Shown piece by piece: positions 24,532 to 34,673 of a stretch of DNA of 64,000 bases. The notes below the pieces were generated by a model. The model did no database searches, had not been told where the DNA came from, and worked only from the letters and a program-made list of their open reading frames with translations. This stretch comes from Prochlorococcus marinus CUG1433 (GTDB lineage Bacteria; Cyanobacteriota; Cyanobacteriia; PCC-6307; Cyanobiaceae), in assembly GCA_017644425.1 (NCBI GenBank), contig JAEPLN010000001.1, forward strand, positions 1 through 64,000, written 5' to 3'. The number at the start of each line of letters is the position of its first letter. Position 1 is the stretch's first letter. The position numbers were made by a program, and so were the translations under genes.

Positions 24532-24861
24532 GAATTTCTAAATTAAATAGAAGCCACTCTAACTTAATAACTTACTTTTCAATCAGGAATAGTGACAAAG
24601 TACTGAACTTTTTAATATTCTTTTTGCTAGGTTATTTATAAGAAGTGATTTATGAGCTAGGATTTGTTTAAGAAACCTAATTAAATACTTTGGATTTATC
24701 TTTAAATTCTTATATTGGAATACTATTCATCCTTATAGGTTTAATAGTTAGAGTTGATTTTAAATTCTCCATGCAAAAGGATCTCTAAAAAGATTTTAAA
24801 GTCCCTTTTTCGCTTAAATAAATCCTTTCGTTTTTTTTTATCTATAAATCTTTGGAAATAC
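24532..24861. other. intergenic stretch, little content
   Basis: No convincing gene. A TTG-started 32-codon frame (24690-24788, hydrophobic centre YIGILFILIGLIV) is possible but unsupported. The rest is plain AT-rich sequence leading to the terminator behind tRNA-fMet. Confidence 0.4.
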
Positions 24862-24889
24862 AAAAAAAAACAGCCTAAATGGCCGTTTT
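24862..24889 (-). terminator. terminator of tRNA-fMet
   Basis: On the minus strand AAAAC-GGCC-ATTTA-GGCTG-TTTT forms a stem (one mismatch) running into nine T, starting 4 bases after the encoded CCA. Confidence 0.6.
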
Positions 24890-24893
24890 TAAA

Positions 24894-24970
<77 letters not shown>

Positions 24971-25016
24971 GTATATATACAGCATACATCTGAAAGGGTT
25001 GTTTTTTCTAAAATCT

Positions 25017-25982
25017 TTAGGATTCTTGGAATTTTAATTGACCTTTAACTTCCATTCGAACTCCTTCAGAGAAATTAAACACTTTTTCTTCAATGTCTTG
25101 AATTCTTAAGTCAGATATCCACTCTAACTGTTTTAGCAAGTGGAGACTCACAGCGTGTTTAGCTCTTTTTGAACCATCTTCTACTTTTAAAGCCAATCCT
25201 ATGCCTTCATTTATCTTGCACAGGCACTGTATTCCCTCAGCGCCACCTTTACCTATAACTTGTCCATGAGAAGCCTTAATTATTTCTGTATCAAATTTAT
25301 TATTATCACTTATCATAATTGGATTGGTTGTCATGGCTCTACTGATTTGCTCTAATTCGGCATTTTCAGAACTGCTAAGAAGAGAATATAACTTAGACAT
25401 TTCGATAAGTTTTAAATAAAGAGTAGGAGCTCCACAATCATCACGTTCTGCATTTATTTCAGATAACGGGATTTCAAGTAATTCGGAAACAATTCTGAAT
25501 ATTTCTATTTGAAGAGGATGATCACCCTTTAGATAACTATCTAATGGCCAATTCATTTTTTTGCATGTAGCTAAAAAAGCAGCATGTTTGCCAGAACAAT
25601 TATGTTCTAGTGGACTTGTCTTTGATTTTGGACATTTAAGATTATTAATGTCAATGTCATATTCCCATAAAATTTTGAATGCTTCCCTTGAATGTATTTT
25701 TGATCCACTATGTGAACCGCATGATAATGCAATTGATTTTGAAGCATTATTTATTTTTGATGAAGCACCACTACTAACAAAAGGTATTGCTTGGAAAGGT
25801 TTTAATGCTGACCTTATAAAGCTTTTATATTCAGGATTTCCAGCGCACATTAAAACCCTACCTTTTTTATCAGTAATAACAGCGTGAATCTTGTGGATCG
25901 ACTCAATATTTGATCCTCTCATTAGGGTAGCTTGCAAGGGAGGATTGTTTGATGTGTAAAGGTTTTTAAAGTTTGAACTCAT
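25017..25982 (-). CDS. L-asparaginase II family protein
   Basis: 321 residues of the Asparaginase_II family (PF06089, the rhizobial/thermolabile type, unrelated to classic bacterial asparaginases): LMRGSNIESIHKIHAVITD, SAIKP-like RSALKPFQAIPFVSSGA, SCGSHSGSK, PLEHNCSGKHAAFLATC and RDDCGAPTLYL. It would hydrolyse asparagine to aspartate and ammonia. Start ATG overlaps the ycf36 stop by one base (TAATG). Soluble, no signal peptide, and no truncation is seen. Confidence 0.88.
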   Translation of the reverse strand: MSSNFKNLYTSNNPPLQATLMRGSNIESIHKIHAVITDKKGRVLMCAGNPEYKSFIRSALKPFQAIPFVSSGASSKINNASKSIALSCGSHSGSKIHSREAFKILWEYDIDINNLKCPKSKTSPLEHNCSGKHAAFLATCKKMNWPLDSYLKGDHPLQIEIFRIVSELLEIPLSEINAERDDCGAPTLYLKLIEMSKLYSLLSSSENAELEQISRAMTTNPIMISDNNKFDTEIIKASHGQVIGKGGAEGIQCLCKINEGIGLALKVEDGSKRAKHAVSLHLLKQLEWISDLRIQDIEEKVFNFSEGVRMEVKGQLKFQES

Positions 25983-26476
25983 TAAAAAATATTATATTGA
26001 AAAAACAAAATTCCTGTTAAAGCCAATACTGAAATAATAGAAAAAACTTGAATTAAATTTTTTAAAATAGGTTTTACCTCAATTGAGGCAATAAGTGCTT
26101 CTTTTTCTTTTAAAACTAATGGCTTTATCCATATTTGCCCGTCGTACCAGCCAGATTCTTCGTATTCAACTTTTTCAGAAGTTAATCTTTTAAATATATG
26201 ATTCCAACCAAGATAAAGTCTTAAAGATATTAAGAGAGGTATAGATAAGCTACTAAACAAACTTAAAAGAAAATATCTTAAAGTGGATGTTTTGAAATAT
26301 ACACTTCCTGAAGAAATAACAAGAAACAGTAAAAACGAGCCTATCCAGAACTTAATCAATACAAGAATTAATGATTTTTTTGTTTTTGGCCAAGAAAAAA
26401 TTTTAGATTTTGATAATTCTATGAATTCATTCGTTGGTTGTTGCTCCTTAGGGACAGGACATTTTGATTCGTTCAT
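25982..26476 (-). CDS. ycf36: Ycf36 / CGLD27-family membrane protein
   Basis: From ATG 26474-26476 (MNESKCPVPKEQQP) the protein has the CGLD27/Ycf36 pattern: PxP-x-EQQPxNE, two hydrophobic helices (about 37-57 and 62-85), LGWNHIFKRL, VEYEESGWYDGQIW, and a C-terminal helix. The 20-residue upstream extension is not conserved-looking. The family is shared by cyanobacteria and plastids; plant homologues affect metal balance or photosystem function. Lies between rsfS and the asparaginase gene. Confidence 0.85.
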   Translation of the reverse strand: MNESKCPVPKEQQPTNEFIELSKSKIFSWPKTKKSLILVLIKFWIGSFLLFLVISSGSVYFKTSTLRYFLLSLFSSLSIPLLISLRLYLGWNHIFKRLTSEKVEYEESGWYDGQIWIKPLVLKEKEALIASIEVKPILKNLIQVFSIISVLALTGILFFQYNIF

Positions 26477-26486
26477 AAAAAGATAA

Positions 26487-26831
26487 TTATGGAAATGAAA
26501 GATTATCCCCATTACTCCAGAATGATTCAAGATCATAATATTTTCTTACGTCTGGTTGAAAAATATTTACAATCAAATCACCATAATCAAGTAAAGCCCA
26601 TTTCGCTTCGCTTACTCCTTCCTTTCTTAATGGTTCAACTTTAGCCTTCTCTCTCAACTCTCCCTCAACAGAATTTGTTATGGATCTAACCTGTACATCA
26701 GATAGGCCCTCAGCAATTAATATCCATTCACTAATGAAAGAGACCTTGTCAATTTTTATAAGCTTTATATCTTTAGCTTTTTTTTCGTCACAAGCTCTGG
26801 CGGCAATAAGAACCAAACGTTTATTGTCCAT
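26487..26831 (-). CDS. rsfS: ribosome silencing factor RsfS (Iojap family)
   Basis: The core from ATG 26831 (MDNKRLVLIAARACDEKKAKDIKLIKID) is followed by ISEWILIAEGLSDVQVRSITNSVE, EPLRKEGVSEAKWALLDYGDLIVNIF, the RsfS signature. RsfS binds ribosomal protein L14 and blocks subunit joining under starvation. Start overlaps the DUF3318 stop by 11 bases. 114 residues. Confidence 0.93.
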   Translation of the reverse strand: MDNKRLVLIAARACDEKKAKDIKLIKIDKVSFISEWILIAEGLSDVQVRSITNSVEGELREKAKVEPLRKEGVSEAKWALLDYGDLIVNIFQPDVRKYYDLESFWSNGDNLSFP

Positions 26832-27459
26832 AAACATTTTCGCTAGAGACTGATTTTTCTGAACCTTCTTGTTGCGATAATTCTGATCTGGCTTTTTCAG
26901 CACTTTTTCTTAAAGCATCTAGTCTATCCTCAAAGAAGCTTCTTTTTTTCTTTTTTCGTGTCTTCTCAATGAGCTCTTTTAACGCTCCTCCAAGACTCTT
27001 ATAAGCATTTGGGATGCTGTATCCAAATCTACAAGCAAGATCTATAGCTCTTTCATCTGCAAAGATCGCATCTTGTAGTTTTTTTTCAGAATTATTCTTT
27101 ATATACAATCTATAACCTGCAAAACTTGATAAGCCAAGCGCTAGTAATAAAAGTAATCCATCTTGCACCCACAACTCTCCTATCGCTCCACCTAGGCCTA
27201 TAGCTAGAGCCGCCATTTCCCATCCATCTCTGGGAATTGCGTCATTCTGTATTTTTCCAACCTCGTGCCAAAACAATAAATTTCTATGGTCAATAGCAAA
27301 GTTATCCCATTCATCTAGATCTATTTGTATTTCTACTTCATCACGACCAATTTCCTCAAGGGTTATTAATGGAGGATCAATTGCAGCCGCAGCTTCAATA
27401 AATACCCAACTTTCATTCTCTGGAGGCAACAAACTTTTAAGTCGCTGAAGTTCGCTCAT
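26821..27459 (-). CDS. DUF3318 family membrane protein
   Basis: 212 residues: N-terminal MSELQRLKSLLPPENESWVFIEAAAAIDPPLITLEEIGRDEVE, then LFWHEVGKIQ, two hydrophobic stretches (about 81-98 and 100-117), DERAIDLACRFGYSI and a basic coiled tail. The pattern matches cyanobacterial DUF3318. Function unknown. Co-transcribed with rsfS (11-base overlap). Confidence 0.85.
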   Translation of the reverse strand: MSELQRLKSLLPPENESWVFIEAAAAIDPPLITLEEIGRDEVEIQIDLDEWDNFAIDHRNLLFWHEVGKIQNDAIPRDGWEMAALAIGLGGAIGELWVQDGLLLLLALGLSSFAGYRLYIKNNSEKKLQDAIFADERAIDLACRFGYSIPNAYKSLGGALKELIEKTRKKKKRSFFEDRLDALRKSAEKARSELSQQEGSEKSVSSENVYGQ

Positions 27460-27567
27460 AAAAAATTAATTTCTTTCAATACTATAGAAACAAATGTTGC
27501 TTTTCAAGTAACTTGATTAACATCTGATGATTTATAAGTAGCATGAAATAAACATAGGTTTTATATT

Positions 27568-30500
27568 ATGCCTCAAAGAGGTGATCTTAAAAAAATTCTT
27601 ATTTTAGGTTCAGGCCCGATTGTAATAGGACAAGCTTGCGAATTTGATTATTCTGGAACTCAAGCTTGTAAAGCTTTAAGAAAGGCTGGTTATGAAATAA
27701 TCTTGATTAATTCAAATCCTGCATCAATAATGACTGATCCTGAGATTGCAAATAAAACATATATTGAACCATTAACTCCAGAAATCGTTTCACAAATTAT
27801 TTTAAGAGAAAAACCTGATGCGATTCTTCCCACAATGGGAGGTCAAACTGCATTGAATCTAGCTGTTAAATTATCAGAGTCAGAATTTTTGATTAAAAAT
27901 AATGTTGAATTAATTGGTGCTGATTTAAGAGCTATTAATAAAGCAGAAGATAGAAGATTGTTTAAGGAATCGATGGAAAAAATAAATGTAAATGTATGCC
28001 CATCTGGGATAGCATCTAATTTGACTGAAGCAAAAGATGTCTCAAAAAAAATTAATTCCTATCCTCTCATTATTAGGCCAGCATTTACTTTGGGTGGTGT
28101 AGGAGGTGGAATTGCATATAACCTTGAAGAATTCGTCGAATTGTGCAAAACAGGTTTAGATGCAAGTCCTACTAATCAAATATTGGTTGAAAAATCACTT
28201 ATCGGATGGAAAGAATTTGAATTAGAGGTCATGAGAGATACTGCAGATAACGTAGTAATAGTCTGCAGTATTGAGAATTTAGATCCAATGGGTGTTCACA
28301 CTGGAGATTCTATTACTGTAGCTCCTGCACAGACCTTAACAGATAAGGAGTATCAGAGATTGAGAGACTTATCCTTGAAAATTATTAGAGAGGTGGGAGT
28401 TGAAACTGGAGGGAGTAATATTCAATTTGCAATAAATCCAGATAATGGGGAAGTAATTGTCATAGAAATGAATCCACGTGTGAGTAGGTCATCTGCTTTG
28501 GCAAGTAAAGCAACTGGATTTCCCATAGCTAAGATTGCAGCTTTATTATCTGTTGGCTATACACTTGATGAAATTGTTAATGACATTACACAAAAAACAC
28601 CTGCATGTTTTGAGCCGTCTATTGATTACATTGTTACCAAAATTCCTAGGTTTGCTTTTGAAAAGTTTAAAGGCTCTTCAAATACTTTAAGCACTGCAAT
28701 GAAATCTGTGGGAGAGTCAATGGCAATTGGTCGGTCTTTTGAAGAATCTTTTCAGAAAGCATTGAGGTCCTTAGAACTTGGTATTTATGGATGGGAATCT
28801 GATGCATTAGATGATTTTGAGAGCGAGAACGACTTATTAAATAGTTTAAGAAACCCTACATCTGAAAGAATTCTCATAGTTAAAAAAGCTATGGAACTTG
28901 GAAAAACTAATTCTTACATTCAAAAGGTGACTAATATAGATTTATGGTTTATCGAAAAATTACGTAATATCTTTAATTTTGAAAATGATTTTTTGAAAGA
29001 TAAGGAACTTTATACTCTAGATAGGGATTTGATGTTACATGCTAAACAATTAGGCTTTTCAGATCAACAGATTGCAAAGTTAACTAATTCTGAGTTTTTT
29101 GAAGTAAGAAGATATAGAAAAAAACTTAATATAAATCCAATTTATAAAACCGTTGACACTTGTTCAGCAGAATTCTCATCCTCAACTCCCTATCATTATT
29201 CAACTTACGAAGAATCTTTCATTAATTTTAATTCTCAAATTTTTGATAGCGAGATTTCAGAAAAAAGTAAATCAAAAAAAATTATGATTTTAGGAGGAGG
29301 TCCAAACAGAATTGGTCAGGGAATAGAATTTGATTATTGTTGTTGTCATGCATCATATCAAGCTTCTACAAATGGTTATAAAACAATAATGGTTAATAGT
29401 AATCCTGAAACTGTATCAACGGATTATGATACTAGCGATATTTTATATTTTGAGCCTGTAACTTTGGAGGATGTGCTTAACATAATAGAAGCTGAAAATC
29501 CTTATGGTTTGATTGTTCAATTTGGAGGTCAAACTCCACTGAAATTATCTTTGCCTTTATTTGAATGGCTTAAATCTAATGATGGGATCAGAACTGGATC
29601 AAAAATTCTTGGGACTTCTCCAATATCTATCGATTTAGCAGAAGATAGAGAGGAATTTACAAAAATTCTTGAAGAATTAAGTATTAGACAACCTTTAAAC
29701 GGTATTGCACGTAATCAAAATGAAGCAGAAATAGTAGCAAAAAATATAGGGTTCCCCTTGGTTGTAAGACCTTCATATGTTTTAGGTGGAAGGGCAATGG
29801 AAATTGTTAAAGATGAGAATGAATTATCGAGATACATTTCTGAAGCAGTTAAGGTATCACCTGATCATCCAATTCTTCTTGATCAATATTTGAATAATGC
29901 AATCGAGATAGATGTTGATGCTTTATGTGATTCAGAGGGTTCCGTTGTAATTGCTGGCCTAATGGAACATGTGGAACCTGCAGGAATTCATTCAGGAGAT
30001 TCAGCCTGTTGCTTACCATCCATTTCTCTTTCAAAATCAACAATAGACAATGTAAGGAACTGGACTAAATTAATTGCACAAAGATTAAATGTTGTTGGTT
30101 TAATTAATTTGCAATTTGCAGTAGTAAATGCAAATAATAAAGAAAATAAATTATTTATTCTCGAAGCAAATCCTAGAGCATCCAGGACAGTTCCATTTGT
30201 TTCAAAAGCCATAGGTAAACCAGTTGCAAAATTAGCTACTCAGTTAATGCAAGGTTTTACATTAGAAGATCTTAATTTCACAGAAGAATTTTCTCCAAAA
30301 TATCAGGCAGTAAAAGAGGCCGTTTTACCTTTTAAAAGATTTCCTGGGTCTGATACATTACTTGGTCCTGAAATGAGATCTACTGGAGAAGTAATGGGTT
30401 TAGCTAAAGATTTTGGAATTGCTTATGCGAAGTCGGAATTAGCAGCAGGTAATGGTGTCCCTTCAGAAGGCGTTGCTTTTTTATCTACAAATGATTTAGA

Positions 30501-30864
30501 TAAAAAAAATCTTGAGGAAGTTGCTAGAGAACTTTTGAATTTAGGATTTAAATTAATCGCAACAAAAGGTACAGCTTCATATTTGGTGAATTTAGGAATT
30601 CAAGTTGAAGAAGTTCTAAAAGTGCATGAAGGAAGACCAAATATTGAGGACCTAATTCGTTCGGGACTTGTTCAATTAATAATTAATACTCCAATTGGCT
30701 CACAGGCTCTTCATGATGATGCTTATTTAAGACGTGCCGCTTTAGAATATAATATTCCAACTTTTACAACTATTCCTGGAGCAAATGCAGCCATTAAGGC
30801 GATCAAAGCTTTGCAATGCAATAAGATTAATACTTACTCTTTACAAGAAATCCATAATTATTAA
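27568..30864 (+). CDS. carB: carbamoyl-phosphate synthase large chain
   Basis: 1098 residues with the two homologous ATP-grasp halves: first half [23 protein letters not shown] and [17 protein letters not shown]; second half [26 protein letters not shown] and [14 protein letters not shown]; then the allosteric MGS-like domain ([25 protein letters not shown]). It makes carbamoyl phosphate for pyrimidines and arginine, with CarA elsewhere. No truncation. Confidence 0.97.
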   Translation: MPQRGDLKKILILGSGPIVIGQACEFDYSGTQACKALRKAGYEIILINSNPASIMTDPEIANKTYIEPLTPEIVSQIILREKPDAILPTMGGQTALNLAVKLSESEFLIKNNVELIGADLRAINKAEDRRLFKESMEKINVNVCPSGIASNLTEAKDVSKKINSYPLIIRPAFTLGGVGGGIAYNLEEFVELCKTGLDASPTNQILVEKSLIGWKEFELEVMRDTADNVVIVCSIENLDPMGVHTGDSITVAPAQTLTDKEYQRLRDLSLKIIREVGVETGGSNIQFAINPDNGEVIVIEMNPRVSRSSALASKATGFPIAKIAALLSVGYTLDEIVNDITQKTPACFEPSIDYIVTKIPRFAFEKFKGSSNTLSTAMKSVGESMAIGRSFEESFQKALRSLELGIYGWESDALDDFESENDLLNSLRNPTSERILIVKKAMELGKTNSYIQKVTNIDLWFIEKLRNIFNFENDFLKDKELYTLDRDLMLHAKQLGFSDQQIAKLTNSEFFEVRRYRKKLNINPIYKTVDTCSAEFSSSTPYHYSTYEESFINFNSQIFDSEISEKSKSKKIMILGGGPNRIGQGIEFDYCCCHASYQASTNGYKTIMVNSNPETVSTDYDTSDILYFEPVTLEDVLNIIEAENPYGLIVQFGGQTPLKLSLPLFEWLKSNDGIRTGSKILGTSPISIDLAEDREEFTKILEELSIRQPLNGIARNQNEAEIVAKNIGFPLVVRPSYVLGGRAMEIVKDENELSRYISEAVKVSPDHPILLDQYLNNAIEIDVDALCDSEGSVVIAGLMEHVEPAGIHSGDSACCLPSISLSKSTIDNVRNWTKLIAQRLNVVGLINLQFAVVNANNKENKLFILEANPRASRTVPFVSKAIGKPVAKLATQLMQGFTLEDLNFTEEFSPKYQAVKEAVLPFKRFPGSDTLLGPEMRSTGEVMGLAKDFGIAYAKSELAAGNGVPSEGVAFLSTNDLDKKNLEEVARELLNLGFKLIATKGTASYLVNLGIQVEEVLKVHEGRPNIEDLIRSGLVQLIINTPIGSQALHDDAYLRRAALEYNIPTFTTIPGANAAIKAIKALQCNKINTYSLQEIHNY

Positions 30865-30868
30865 AATT

Positions 30869-31087
30869 TTATTCTAAGTTTTTTAGTTTTTCTCTTAATT
30901 GATTAACTAGAGAGTTTCGACTAATTGAAAGTAATTTGAGAGTATCTTGATGCATCTTAAGTTGTGTCTCCGCTATTTGTAGTACTTTTATAGATTCTTT
31001 TATTTCATTAGAAAGTTCATTTATTAAATATTTTTTTCCTTCAAAGGTTAAAACTGGATTTGCAGAATCATTTGTGTTTTCGCTCAT
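30869..31087 (-). CDS. hypothetical protein (DUF6447-like), 72 aa
   Basis: N-terminal PVLTFEGKKYLINELSNEIKESIKVLQIAETQLK followed by a second helix. The 'fEGk.Y.i..Ls.e.k' start reminds me of DUF6447, which I recall only loosely. Helical pair, probably a small scaffold or regulator. Convergent to carB with a 4-base gap. Confidence 0.5.
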   Translation of the reverse strand: MSENTNDSANPVLTFEGKKYLINELSNEIKESIKVLQIAETQLKMHQDTLKLLSISRNSLVNQLREKLKNLE

Positions 31088-31117
31088 GGATTTACTTTTT
31101 TAATAAATAAAATAGAA

Positions 31118-32824
31118 CTATAATTTTTTAATCAGCTGTTTTTCACATAATTCTTTATAAATTCCAGGTTTATTTATTAAATCAATGTGTTTCCCAACTT
31201 CAATAATTTCACCTTTATCGAAAACTACTATTTTATTGGCCTCTTGAGTAGTGGCTAATCTATGAGCAATTACGATAACTGTTCTATCTTTCATAGCTCT
31301 ATTAAGTCCTTTTTGTACTTCAGATTCTGATTCTGCATCTAACGCACTTGTGGCCTCATCTAAAAGGAGAATTGAAGGGTTCCCAAGTATTGCTCTTGCA
31401 ATTGCTATCCTTTGTATCTGACCACCTGAGAAATTTGATCCTCTTTCAGTTATTTCAGTTTCATATTTCTCAGGAAGCTTTTGAATGAAGTTGTGAGCGT
31501 TTGCTTTTCTTGCTGATTCTATAACCTCTTCTTTGGTGAAATTTCTGCCCATTCTTATTACATCAATAATTGTTCCTGAAAACAAAAAAGGCTGTTGTTG
31601 TACTAAAGCAATGTTTTTTCTAATATCTTTTGTATTTAATATTTTGAGATTTTTATCATCTATAAAAATGTCTCCATTATTTGGAGTTATAAACTTTAAT
31701 ATCAAAGCCAACATTGTACTTTTACCAGCTCCAGAAGCTCCAACAAATGCTGTGACTTCCCCTCTTTTAATTTCTAAATTGATATTTTTAAGTACTTGAT
31801 TATCTTTTTCGTAAGCGAAATTTACTTTCTTGAAACTTATCTTTCCTTCACAATTGGATATTCTTCGTAAATTTTCTTTGTCATCTTCGAAAGGTTCTTG
31901 ATTAATATTTTTCAACCTTTTTATTGAGGCTTCTGCCTGTTTATAGTCATTAAAATTTGTACTTACATGGCTTATTGGATCAATAAGCATTAATATTGCT
32001 GCAAAAAAACTACTAAATTCTTCGCTTGTTAGAAGGCCTAGATTTATTCTTGCGGCTCCAAAACCTAATATTGCTAATATTCCAAATGCTTCAACAAATC
32101 CTACTACTGGATGTTGAAATGCAAGTAGTTTTAATGTTTTATATTTTGCTTTTTTATTTGTACTTAATCTTTTATAAAATCTTTTCTCAATCCAATTTTC
32201 TGCAGCAAAGGCTCTTATGGTGGACATTCCATTTATAGATTCACCTATTAATCCTGCTAAATTACTTGTTGATTCCTGACTTTTTTCGGATGCTATTAAA
32301 ACTCTTCTTCCAAAACTGTTAACTGAAAGAATAATCAATGGTGCTAAAACGAATGTTGATACTGATAGTGACCAGTCTAAATAAAACATATAGATTATTA
32401 CCGCTAACAACTGTAAAGTGCATGGAATAGTATCTTGAGCTGTTTTATAAATAACTTCGCTTACCCTGTCTGCATCTTCTGTAAGTCTATATGTAATGTC
32501 TCCGGCTGAAATATTTTCAACGGAATTCATCTTTATTTTTTGTATTCTTCTAAATAAATTTCCTCTCATCACTTCACTAATTTCTAAAGATGGTTTTGCT
32601 ATGAATACATCCTGTCCAAATTGAGCAGTTTTCTGAACTAAAAATACAAATAAAGACTTAATTATTATGCTAGAAACCTTTGAAAGATCACCTGACCCAA
32701 TTGCTGGGATTAAGTTTCCAGCTAAATAAGCTAATAAAGGCCAACAAGCTACGTAAATAAGCATGCATACAAAACCCTTGATAAACCTATTTGAATATGG
32801 TCTGACCGGTGGTATTAGTCTCAA
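31118..32824 (-). CDS. ABC exporter, fused membrane and ATPase domains
   Basis: 568 residues: six hydrophobic segments in the first about 300, then the nucleotide-binding domain with Walker A GASGAGKST, signature NFSGGQIQR, Walker B ILLLDEATSALD and H-loop IAHRLATTQ. Type IV exporter half-transporter (MsbA/MDR-like), expected to work as a homodimer. Substrate (lipid, drug or peptide) unknown. Confidence 0.92.
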   Translation of the reverse strand: MRLIPPVRPYSNRFIKGFVCMLIYVACWPLLAYLAGNLIPAIGSGDLSKVSSIIIKSLFVFLVQKTAQFGQDVFIAKPSLEISEVMRGNLFRRIQKIKMNSVENISAGDITYRLTEDADRVSEVIYKTAQDTIPCTLQLLAVIIYMFYLDWSLSVSTFVLAPLIILSVNSFGRRVLIASEKSQESTSNLAGLIGESINGMSTIRAFAAENWIEKRFYKRLSTNKKAKYKTLKLLAFQHPVVGFVEAFGILAILGFGAARINLGLLTSEEFSSFFAAILMLIDPISHVSTNFNDYKQAEASIKRLKNINQEPFEDDKENLRRISNCEGKISFKKVNFAYEKDNQVLKNINLEIKRGEVTAFVGASGAGKSTMLALILKFITPNNGDIFIDDKNLKILNTKDIRKNIALVQQQPFLFSGTIIDVIRMGRNFTKEEVIESARKANAHNFIQKLPEKYETEITERGSNFSGGQIQRIAIARAILGNPSILLLDEATSALDAESESEVQKGLNRAMKDRTVIVIAHRLATTQEANKIVVFDKGEIIEVGKHIDLINKPGIYKELCEKQLIKKL

Positions 32825-32882
32825 GTTATTATATATTTAATTATTAATCCTACTTTATCAATATCTTTGGGTATAAAAAACA

Positions 32883-33059
32883 ATGAAATTGGATCAATTC
32901 TTAAAATGGAAAAATTTGGCATCTTCTGGTGGCGAAGCAAAAATTTTTATTAAATCGGGTTCTGTTAAGGTTAATGGTCTAATTGAAACTAGGAGAGGAA
33001 GGAAGTTAAACAAGGGAGATAAAGTAATATTTCTAAAAAATGAATTAATTTTTGAATAG
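32883..33059 (+). CDS. S4-domain RNA-binding protein
   Basis: 58 residues from ATG 32883: KLDQFLKWKNLASSGGEAKIFIKSGSVKVNGLIETRRGRKLNKGDKV, a bare S4 domain as in YaaA/YbcJ proteins. S4 domains bind structured RNA, often rRNA. Located upstream of tpiA-folP on the same strand. Confidence 0.85.
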   Translation: MKLDQFLKWKNLASSGGEAKIFIKSGSVKVNGLIETRRGRKLNKGDKVIFLKNELIFE

Positions 33060-33110
33060 TAACTTATTCAACTCACTTTGTATTAGTATATTTTTCTTGG
33101 AGATAGTATT

Positions 33111-33836
33111 TTGAGAAAATCTGTAATTGCTGGTAATTGGAAAATGCACATGACTTGTGCTGAGGCTAAATCCTATTTAGAAAAGTTTATTCCCTTAATA
33201 AAAAACATTAAAGACGACCGTAAAATTGTTATTGCTCCACCTTTTACAGCTATTTCAACCTTTTCGGATCATTCTGATTTTGAATATTTAGATATTTCTA
33301 GTCAAAATATTCATTGGGAAGATCAAGGGGCATTTACTGCAGAAATATCTCCAAAAATGCTTCTTGAGCATGGTGTCTCATATGCAATCGTTGGACATAG
33401 TGAACCAAGGAAATATTTTAGTGAAAGTGATGAACAAATTAATAAAAGAGCAGTTTTTGCTCAATCTAGTGGACTTACTCCAATAGTTTGTGTAGGAGAA
33501 ACACTAGAACAAAGAGAGAGAGGAGAAGCTGTTAGAGTTATTACTAGACAGGTTGAACAAGGATTAGAAAATACAGATCCATCTAATTTAATTGTTGCCT
33601 ATGAACCAATATGGGCTATTGGCACTGGTAAAACATGTGAGGCAGAAGACGCTAATAAGATATGTTCTTTGATTAGGAAATTAATAGGTTTTGATGATGT
33701 AATTATTCAATATGGTGGATCTGTTAAACCTAATAATATTGACGAAATCATGTCAATGAGTGATATAGATGGGGTGTTAGTTGGAGGGGCTTCATTAGAT
33801 CCGAATAGTTTCGCGAGAATTGCAAATTATCAATAA
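33111..33836 (+). CDS. tpiA: triosephosphate isomerase
   Basis: 241 residues; interconverts DHAP and glyceraldehyde-3-phosphate in Calvin cycle and glycolysis. Marks: N-terminal VIAGNWKMH with catalytic Lys, [10 protein letters not shown] with catalytic His, [11 protein letters not shown] with catalytic Glu, and the phosphate-binding GGSVKPNN. The block after His reads SEPR where most TPIs have SERR. TTG start with GGAGA upstream. Ends inside folP (17-base overlap), so the pair is coupled. Confidence 0.96.
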   Translation: MRKSVIAGNWKMHMTCAEAKSYLEKFIPLIKNIKDDRKIVIAPPFTAISTFSDHSDFEYLDISSQNIHWEDQGAFTAEISPKMLLEHGVSYAIVGHSEPRKYFSESDEQINKRAVFAQSSGLTPIVCVGETLEQRERGEAVRVITRQVEQGLENTDPSNLIVAYEPIWAIGTGKTCEAEDANKICSLIRKLIGFDDVIIQYGGSVKPNNIDEIMSMSDIDGVLVGGASLDPNSFARIANYQ

Positions 33837-34665
33837 GAAAAATCCATGGCCAAAAGGGTGGGGCCAAAAAACTTCAATTATGGGAGTTATTAATTTAACT
33901 CCTGATTCATTTAGTGATGGTGGGGAATTAAACTCCTCAAAAAAAGTTATAGATCAAGTAGGCCATTTCTTGAGCAATGGTGTTGATGTTATTGATCTTG
34001 GTGCTCAAAGTACGAGACCTGGAGCTGAAGAAGTTGGATCTAATAAAGAAATAAAAAGATTGATCCCATATCTAAAATTAATAAAATCTGAATTTCCAGA
34101 TGTTTTAATTTCTATTGATACTTTTAATTCTGAAGTGGCTTACGAAGCTCTTTTAAATGGTGCTAACTGGATTAATGATGTCACGGGAGGAAGAAGAGAT
34201 ATAAAAATTTTGGATGTTGTATCAAAATTCAACTGTCCATTTGTCATAACTCATAGTCGTGGTAATAGTCAAAATATGAATCAACTCTCTAATTACCAGA
34301 ATGTATTGAGTGATGTTAAGTGCTCGCTTGATAATTTAATAAAAAATGCTTTAGAAAAAAATATATCTGAAAGAAATATAATAGTGGATCCTGGAATTGG
34401 TTTTTCAAAGGATATCATTCATAATTTGGAAATCTTGAGAAACTTAGATGTATTTAAAAAATGGAATTTGCCAATTTTGATAGGTGCATCTAGGAAAAGA
34501 TTTATAGGAGAAATTTTGAATGAGAAAAATCCCAAAGAAAGAGATATAGGAACACTTGCAATAAGTTGTCTTTGTTCTCAATTTAATATTGACATTGTGA
34601 GGGTTCATAACGTCAAACTAAATTATCAAATCCTGAAAGTAGCTGATAAGATTTACAGAAAATAA
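33820..34665 (+). CDS. folP: dihydropteroate synthase
   Basis: 281 residues, TTG start inside the tpiA end. Motifs: [39 protein letters not shown], and [11 protein letters not shown], then [11 protein letters not shown]. Makes dihydropteroate from pABA and pterin pyrophosphate in folate synthesis. A TIM-barrel soluble enzyme. The overlap with tpiA implies reinitiation. Confidence 0.95.
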   Translation: MQIINKKNPWPKGWGQKTSIMGVINLTPDSFSDGGELNSSKKVIDQVGHFLSNGVDVIDLGAQSTRPGAEEVGSNKEIKRLIPYLKLIKSEFPDVLISIDTFNSEVAYEALLNGANWINDVTGGRRDIKILDVVSKFNCPFVITHSRGNSQNMNQLSNYQNVLSDVKCSLDNLIKNALEKNISERNIIVDPGIGFSKDIIHNLEILRNLDVFKKWNLPILIGASRKRFIGEILNEKNPKERDIGTLAISCLCSQFNIDIVRVHNVKLNYQILKVADKIYRK

Positions 34666-34673
34666 TAAATTTA

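Noticed and set aside
24690-24788. TTG-started 32-codon hydrophobic frame
   Set aside because: No ribosome site and no neighbour support; mentioned in the intergenic entry only.
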